The notes beneath the pieces are model-generated. The model was not told the DNA's origin. It saw nothing but the letters and a program-made list of their open reading frames with translations, and ran no database searches. Shown one piece after another: positions 58,569-64,000 of a stretch of DNA of 64,000 nucleotides. The position numbers were made by a program, and so were the translations under genes. Within the stretch, counting starts at the first letter, position 1; each line of letters begins with the position of its first letter. Where the stretch lies: the NCBI RefSeq assembly GCF_051846915.1, contig NZ_JBPYCR010000013.1:1-64000 (forward strand), written 5' to 3'. The DNA is from JBPYCR01 sp051846915. GTDB taxonomy: Bacteria > Bacillota > Bacilli > Bacillales > Amphibacillaceae.

Positions 58569-61352
58569 ATGAAAAGGTTTGTCATCATAGATCTGGAAAC
58601 GACAGGAAATTCACCTGCAAACGATGATAAAATTATTGAAGTAGGTATCGTTGTTATTGAAGGGGACGAAATTGTCGATGATTATACGGTGTTATTAAAC
58701 CCTAATAAACCGATCTCCCTTTTCATCTCCGAATTAACCGGAATAAGCGATGATGATGTACGTGATGCACCATTATTCCATGAAAAAGCACAAGAAATTA
58801 TTCAGTATTTTAATAATAGTTATTTAGTTGCGCATAATGTTCCATTTGATTTGCGGTTTCTAAATCATGAATTAATGCAAAATGGTATTGATGCATTAAC
58901 CAATCCGGTAATCGACACTGTTGAACTGGCACGAATATTATTTCCTCAAGCGAAAAGTTTTAAGCTCGGACACTTAGCAAATGAATTTCATCTATCCCAT
59001 AATAATCCACATCGTGCATTGTCAGATGCATATGTGACAGGTGAGTTATTTTTAAAATTGCGACAAAAAATAAACGAATTGCCGCTGGAAACGATCAATC
59101 ACCTGATTGAGCTGGAAAAGTTGTTGCACTCTGATCTTTATGAGGTGCTGGTAAATAGAAGACAGAAGTTAATTTATTCCGAGCAGAAGACCGTTGACCG
59201 ACAAATAGTATCATTTCGAGGTTTAGCCTTCAAACATGTTGAACCAATTGAAAAAGAACAGGCTAATGAAATGCCTGCAGTCGGTTACTATCTGGATGAT
59301 ATATATGAAGAGGGTGGATCGCTTGAACGCATCATGCCCAGTTACGAAAAAAGAACAGGCCAGCGGGAAATGTCAGAAGCCGTTTTTGATGCCTTTTTAA
59401 GTGAGCAACATGCATTAATTGAAGCTGAAACAGGTACTGGAAAGTCTCTTGCCTATTTAATTCCGGCAATTTTTACTGCAATTTCTGAACAGGACCGTAT
59501 CGTAATAAGTACATATACAACACAACTGCAATCACAACTGATGGAAAAAGAAATACCCCAGTTACAAAAAATCATTCCGTATTCTTTTAGCGCTGCACTA
59601 CTGAAAGGAAAGCAGCATTACATTAGTTTGGAACGATTTGAACAGGAATTGGCCTTGAGTGGACACGATAATTATGATATTGCACTTACAAAGGCTAAAA
59701 TTCTCGTTTGGCTGACGGAAACAGAAACCGGTGATATAGATGAAATACAGTTGCCGTCTAGTGGGTATTTGTTTTTTAAGAAGATATGTACGGATGCAGA
59801 AGGAAAGACAAACGTGCACTCACCATGGTTCAATTGGTCATTTTATCAAAAAGCAAAACAAAAAGCACAACAAGCACAAATTATATTAACAAATCATGCG
59901 CTGTTATGCACGGATCTATTCAACGATTATCAATATTTACCCTCTTATAGAAAAGTTATTATTGATGAAGCACACCATTTTGAGGAAACAGCAGCAAAAC
60001 ATGATGGATTAAAACTTGATTATATTAGCATGCAATATACGATCAGTCAATTTAGCAATCCGATAATGGAAAATATTATATTACATACAGATTCGATTTC
60101 CAAAGAGAAATGGTCGGAGGTTTTAGCTAACACGAAATATGAATTGGATGATTTATTCCGTTCATTGTATGGTTTTGTAATGAACATGAAAAATAGTGAA
60201 AAGACATTAAGTGATGTTGGAAGGGTACAATATCGTATTGAAGAACCCCTGCAAGTGAAGCAACAGTGGGATCTGATTATTGAAAAGGTAAATCGATTAG
60301 CATTTTACTTACGTGATGTAGCTATTTTATTGGCCTTTTTAAATAAAAATACATCTAATAGAGTGGATCAGGATTATATAAGTCATTACGAACAATTGAT
60401 CCAAAAATATATAGACGAGTTAGAACTTTTTTTTAATACAGCGGATTCCGTTTCTATCGTCCGTTGGATAGAAATTGAAGCATACGGGGCAAAAAACGCG
60501 GTTTATTTATATAGTGAACCGACGGATGTAGCAAACATACTGGCGAAAAGCTTTTTTGATAAAAAACGTAGTGTTGTATTAACAAGTGCGTCACTTACGA
60601 TGAAAAACTCATTTGATTTTATTGAATCTCGACTTGGCTTGCAAACAGAACATGTACTAACAAAACAGATAACGTCCCCTTTTTCATATAATGAGCAAGT
60701 ACAGTTATTAATTCCGAGTGATTTTCCACCCATTAATTATGGAGATGTGGATAATTTTATTTATTCTACTTGTGAAGCAATCATTTCTCTCGCTGAGGTA
60801 ACAAAAGGGAGAATGCTCGTTCTGTTTACATCATATGATATGCTGAAAAAAACATATTATTTATTGAAGGAAGTAATGGATGAGCTTGATTCATACGATT
60901 TAATTGCGCAGGGGATAACAAGTGGAAGTCGTAATCGGTTAATGAAAAATTTCACTTTATATAACAAACCTATATTATTAGGGACTAGTTCTTTCTGGGA
61001 AGGTATCGACATACCTGGTGATTTTTTGGCATCCTTGGTTATTGTTCGACTACCATTCCAGCCACCAACACACCCAATATACGAAGCAAAAGCTCAATAT
61101 TTAAAAGAGCAAGGTAAGAATGCTTTTACTGAATTGGCATTGCCTCATGCGGTTATTCGATTCAAACAAGGGTTTGGGAGGCTTATACGGTCTAAAAGTG
61201 ACCGTGGAATCGTATTTGTATGTGATGCGCGCGTGATGACAGCGCGTTATGGAAAGCTGTTCCTTCAGTCAATACCGAAAGTCCCAGTTACTTATGACAA
61301 TACAAACCATTTAATCAAAAAAGCGGATGCATGGTATAATAAAGACCTTTAA
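58569..61352 (+). CDS. dinG: DinG-family exonuclease/helicase
   Basis: Protein of 927 residues with an N-terminal DnaQ-like 3'-5' exonuclease domain (about 1-165, D8 and E10 in IDLETTG) and a C-terminal XPD-like SF2 helicase domain (Walker A GTGTGKS, DEAH box in IIDEAHHFE). The Fe-S cysteines of E. coli DinG are not obvious. The Bacillus-type DinG has exonuclease activity and little shown helicase activity. AAAAAGGTGG precedes the ATG. Confidence 0.95.
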   Translation: MKRFVIIDLETTGNSPANDDKIIEVGIVVIEGDEIVDDYTVLLNPNKPISLFISELTGISDDDVRDAPLFHEKAQEIIQYFNNSYLVAHNVPFDLRFLNHELMQNGIDALTNPVIDTVELARILFPQAKSFKLGHLANEFHLSHNNPHRALSDAYVTGELFLKLRQKINELPLETINHLIELEKLLHSDLYEVLVNRRQKLIYSEQKTVDRQIVSFRGLAFKHVEPIEKEQANEMPAVGYYLDDIYEEGGSLERIMPSYEKRTGQREMSEAVFDAFLSEQHALIEAETGTGKSLAYLIPAIFTAISEQDRIVISTYTTQLQSQLMEKEIPQLQKIIPYSFSAALLKGKQHYISLERFEQELALSGHDNYDIALTKAKILVWLTETETGDIDEIQLPSSGYLFFKKICTDAEGKTNVHSPWFNWSFYQKAKQKAQQAQIILTNHALLCTDLFNDYQYLPSYRKVIIDEAHHFEETAAKHDGLKLDYISMQYTISQFSNPIMENIILHTDSISKEKWSEVLANTKYELDDLFRSLYGFVMNMKNSEKTLSDVGRVQYRIEEPLQVKQQWDLIIEKVNRLAFYLRDVAILLAFLNKNTSNRVDQDYISHYEQLIQKYIDELELFFNTADSVSIVRWIEIEAYGAKNAVYLYSEPTDVANILAKSFFDKKRSVVLTSASLTMKNSFDFIESRLGLQTEHVLTKQITSPFSYNEQVQLLIPSDFPPINYGDVDNFIYSTCEAIISLAEVTKGRMLVLFTSYDMLKKTYYLLKEVMDELDSYDLIAQGITSGSRNRLMKNFTLYNKPILLGTSSFWEGIDIPGDFLASLVIVRLPFQPPTHPIYEAKAQYLKEQGKNAFTELALPHAVIRFKQGFGRLIRSKSDRGIVFVCDARVMTARYGKLFLQSIPKVPVTYDNTNHLIKKADAWYNKDL

Positions 61353-61402
61353 ACCAATTTATTTTGGAATTGACTTAAGCCTTTCATTTTGTTGATCAAC
61401 TT

Positions 61403-61436
61403 CAAAAAAAAACTAATACATATTGCATGTATTAGT
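61403..61436 (-). terminator. Minus-strand terminator-like palindrome
   Basis: A 9-bp perfect stem (61412-61420 with 61428-61436), seven-base loop. A run of A residues lies on its left, so it reads as hairpin plus T run on the minus strand. No minus-strand gene ends here. It sits in a 229-base gap in which ypmA is missing. It might instead be an operator for ypmB. Confidence 0.45.
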
Positions 61437-61581
61437 GTAAAATAGTATGGTATGGTTTAGGAGTGTATTTTTCAGCAAATCGCTTTGCGCATGGGATTTA
61501 CATTACATAGTATTTATCAATCGGTTACTAGCTATAAGTAACAAAATTTGATAATAAAATGGAAAAGAAAGGTAAACCAAA

Positions 61582-62094
61582 TTGAATATTAATACTGTTG
61601 GATGGATCAAAGTGACTTTTATAGGTATTATCCTTGCTTTTTTAATCGTTTTTATTTATTTTATCGTACTGTACAATCAGATGATGCAAATAAAAACAGA
61701 AGGCTATGCTGAATCAGAAAAAAGAATTATGAATGAAACTTCAATTGTAGAAATTGACAAAATTACTTCGTTCCACGAAAAGGACGCATATCATGTAGTA
61801 TGGGGAAAAACGGCAGAAGAAGTAAATAAACTGGCATTCGTACCTTTAACAAATGACGATCCAATCGAAATTATTAAGAAAAGTGAAATGATGGCAGAGG
61901 ATTCGATAGTAAACCAATGGGAAAGAAACTGTAATGATTGTAATTTTATTAAAATAGTACCGGGAATCGTTGAGGATCAACCGGTATGGGAGCTAACATA
62001 CACAGATAAGGCTGATCGGTACGTATTCGATTATTTATCCATATATGATGGTTCAGCTTATGAGCAATTCCGATTCTCAACAATGTTTAAATAA
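61582..62094 (+). CDS. ypmB: YpmB, membrane-anchored DUF5590/PepSY-like protein
   Basis: Protein of 170 residues with one N-terminal membrane helix (about 9-31) and an extracytoplasmic domain of the YpmB type. Function unknown. TTG start after GAAAGGTAA. Located before aspB as in B. subtilis, but the small gene ypmA that normally precedes it is absent. Confidence 0.86.
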   Translation: MNINTVGWIKVTFIGIILAFLIVFIYFIVLYNQMMQIKTEGYAESEKRIMNETSIVEIDKITSFHEKDAYHVVWGKTAEEVNKLAFVPLTNDDPIEIIKKSEMMAEDSIVNQWERNCNDCNFIKIVPGIVEDQPVWELTYTDKADRYVFDYLSIYDGSAYEQFRFSTMFK

Positions 62095-62109
62095 AGAGGT
62101 GGAAATGAT

Positions 62110-63294
62110 ATGAAATTAGCAAACAGAGTTAACACGCTTACTCCTTCATCAACATTGGCAATTTCAGCAAAAGCGAAAGAGTTAAAACAGGAAGGCCACG
62201 ACGTGATTGGCCTTGGAGTTGGTGAACCGGATTTTAACACCCCTGAGTACATCCTAAAAGCTGCAAAAAAAGCAATGGATGAGGGAATGACAAAATATAC
62301 CCCATCCGGCGGTATTTTGGATTTAAAAGAAACAATTGCAAAAAAGTTTCAAGATGATAATGATTTATTGTACAGAAACAACGAAATTATTGTAACGACC
62401 GGTGCGAAGCATGCATTATACACTTTATTTCAAGCAATTCTGGACGAAGGTGATGAAGTAATCGTCCCAACGCCTTATTGGGTTAGTTACCCTGAACAAA
62501 TCAAGCTTGCAAGTGGAAAACCTGTTTTCGTAAATGCCTTGGAAGAAAATAATTTTAAATTAACACCTGAACAGCTGGAACAGTCAATTACAAGTAAAAC
62601 AAAAGCAATGATTATTAATTCACCGAGCAATCCAACTGGGATGATGTACAGTCGCGATGAATTGGAAAAATTAGGAGAAGTTTGCTTAAAAAATGATCTT
62701 TTAATCGTATCTGATGAAATTTATGAAAAGTTGATTTATACAGATGACAAGCATTTATCAGTTGCTCAGCTGTCGGATAAGTTAAAAGCACAAACCGTTG
62801 TAATTAATGGTGTGAGCAAGTCTCATGCTATGACAGGATGGAGAATCGGCTATGCTGCAGGACCTGAAGCTATCATTAAGGCAATGACAAACCATGCATC
62901 TCATGCAACATCCAACCCGACTTCAATTGCACAATATGCCGCACTTGCCGCATACCAAGCGGAAACAGACCCGACAATTAAGATGAGGGAAACATTTTCC
63001 GAGAGACTGGACACATTATATCAATTGCTTATTGATATTCCGGGCATTTCATGTAAGAAGCCGAATGGCGCCTTTTATTTGTTTCCAAACGTAAAAGAAG
63101 CTGCGAAAATAAATGGTTTCCAAACGGTTGATGACTGGGTGACTGCACTCCTTGATGAAGAAAAGGTAGCACTTGTTCCGGGATCCGGATTTGGCGCACC
63201 GGACAATGTCCGTCTATCGTACGCCACGTCGATCGACATATTAGAAGAAGCAGCCAAGCGTATTCATCGTTTTGTTATTAAACATCAATCATAA
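62110..63294 (+). CDS. aspB: Aspartate aminotransferase
   Basis: Class I PLP aminotransferase of 394 residues interconverting aspartate and oxaloacetate. PLP lysine in NGVSKSHAMTGWRIGY near residue 239, and GVGEPDF near the N-terminus. AAGAGGTGG precedes the ATG. In B. subtilis asnS follows, and here dnaD is next. Confidence 0.96.
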   Translation: MKLANRVNTLTPSSTLAISAKAKELKQEGHDVIGLGVGEPDFNTPEYILKAAKKAMDEGMTKYTPSGGILDLKETIAKKFQDDNDLLYRNNEIIVTTGAKHALYTLFQAILDEGDEVIVPTPYWVSYPEQIKLASGKPVFVNALEENNFKLTPEQLEQSITSKTKAMIINSPSNPTGMMYSRDELEKLGEVCLKNDLLIVSDEIYEKLIYTDDKHLSVAQLSDKLKAQTVVINGVSKSHAMTGWRIGYAAGPEAIIKAMTNHASHATSNPTSIAQYAALAAYQAETDPTIKMRETFSERLDTLYQLLIDIPGISCKKPNGAFYLFPNVKEAAKINGFQTVDDWVTALLDEEKVALVPGSGFGAPDNVRLSYATSIDILEEAAKRIHRFVIKHQS

Positions 63295-63311
63295 CATAAA
63301 ACATGACCATT

Positions 63312-63340
63312 ATCCCTTGCTCTTCGCAAGGGATTTTAAT
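63312..63340 (+). terminator. aspB terminator
   Basis: A perfect 9-bp stem (63312-63320 with 63326-63334) and TTTT tail. A second weaker hairpin, AAAGCCG...CGGCTTT with T-rich tail, follows at 63371-63400. Confidence 0.8.
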
Positions 63341-63475
63341 GTTACAGCAATGAATATCATGGATATTTTTAAAGCCGTTCGGAATATCGTCGGCTTTCTT
63401 TAGTTAATGTTTTTAAAATATAGATAATGATAAATTACGGATAATCCATGATATACTAACAAAAGAGGTGTTTTT

Positions 63476-64000
63476 ATGATGAAACATGTCGATATACAAC
63501 AAATGTTAATCGATCAATTTACAATCCCGTCCAAACTAATAACTTCTTATACGTCCATAGGGTTAAATGAACACGAAGTTATGGTCATCTTACAAATTCA
63601 TCGGTTTTTGCAAAACAAAAACAATTTTCCTACACCTTTAGAATTAGCAAGTCATTTAACGATCAATGAAAAGGAATGCGCTAATATTTTACGTAAATTA
63701 ATCCAGCGTAATGTACTGGAAATTAAACAGTCAAAAAATGATAAGAATCAATTAAGTGAAGCATATAGTTTAAATCCTTTGTGGGAAAAGTTATTTACGG
63801 AGCAAAATAATGACCAAAACGACTTACAAGAAGGTAGTTTATTTATCCTGTTTGAGCAGGAATTTGGCAGACCACTTTCCCCGTTTGAAATAGAAACGAT
63901 CAATGTGTGGCTTGATGAAGACAAAATATCACCAGCTCTAATCAAAGCAGGATTAAGAGAGTCTGTTTTAATGGGGAAACTCAATTTTAAATATATCGAT
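63476..64000 (+). CDS. dnaD: DNA replication protein DnaD (partial, runs off the window)
   Basis: The first 175 residues of a primosome protein that helps load the helicase with DnaB and DnaI. N-terminal winged-helix domain (about 1-100) with EVMVILQIHRF and an HLTINEKE helix, then the start of the DnaB/DnaD C-terminal domain (FGRPLSPFEIETI). Two adjacent ATGs (63476 and 63479) follow GAGGTG. No stop codon before the window edge. Confidence 0.92.
   Translation, partial: MMKHVDIQQMLIDQFTIPSKLITSYTSIGLNEHEVMVILQIHRFLQNKNNFPTPLELASHLTINEKECANILRKLIQRNVLEIKQSKNDKNQLSEAYSLNPLWEKLFTEQNNDQNDLQEGSLFILFEQEFGRPLSPFEIETINVWLDEDKISPALIKAGLRESVLMGKLNFKYID

Noticed and set aside
1..64000. CRISPR array, prophage, defence island, tRNA or rRNA genes
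   Set aside because: No regularly spaced direct repeats, phage structural genes, restriction or toxin-antitoxin genes, or tRNA/rRNA sequences were recognised.

Overview
The window is a low-GC Gram-positive chromosome segment from an aerobic, endospore-forming Bacillaceae. Several genes are spore-specific (dacB-spmA-spmB, sleB-ypeB, spoVIF, spoIVA). Gene order follows the Bacillus subtilis ypuA-to-dnaD region almost gene for gene. The AT-rich intergenic DNA, and repeats that begin with a 'gaaaagcgcaagcgccctg' motif, suggest the Oceanobacillus/Virgibacillus/Lentibacillus group. The genus assignment is inference. All genes but one (ypjC) lie on the plus strand. There is no rRNA, tRNA, prophage, CRISPR array or intact transposase.

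Layout. 0-10 kb: dacB-spmA-spmB, rluB, and the res locus (cytochrome c maturation resABC plus the ResDE two-component system). 9.5-10.9 kb: a cobalamin riboswitch followed by a DUF4430 lipoprotein and an ECF transporter S component, where B. subtilis has sigX/rsiX and other genes. 10.9-18.6 kb: ypbB-recS-ypbD-ypbE-ypbG-mecB, ddl and gudB. 18.65-19.1 kb: a GC-rich, hairpin-rich repeat. 19.1-32.3 kb: ypdA, sleB-ypeB, motI, cmk, ypfD, yphA, der, gpsA, spoVIF, yphE, yphF, spoIVA. 32.5-37.3 kb: hbs, mtrB, hepS-menG-hepT, ndk, cheR. 37.4-43.6 kb: the aromatic supraoperon aroC-aroB-aroH-hisC-tyrA-aroA, without trp genes. 43.6-51.2 kb: ypiA-ypiB-ypiF, qcrABC, ypjA, a miniature YpjB-like gene, a YugP-type peptidase and the inverted ypjC. 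51.4-64 kb: ypjD-dapB, mgsA-bshA-cca-birA-panB-panC-panD, dinG, ypmB, aspB and the start of dnaD.

Functional links. ResABC and QcrABC supply and use c-type cytochromes, and HepS/MenG/HepT make the menaquinone-7 side chain and ring methyl that QcrABC oxidises. BshA and YpdA belong to bacillithiol synthesis and recycling. The aromatic genes feed tyrosine, phenylalanine and menaquinone synthesis. Compared with B. subtilis, several genes are missing from their usual places: fer, folE/mtrA, trpEDCFBA, bshB1, ypmA and asnS.

The most unusual material is non-coding. One is a modular family of structured repeats at five places, with shared ends but interchangeable interiors and repeated GCAAA pentaloops. 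Another is the B12-riboswitch cassette. A third is a sporulation promoter (spoVIF) embedded in a hairpin that could form only in read-through RNA and would then cover the ribosome-binding site.
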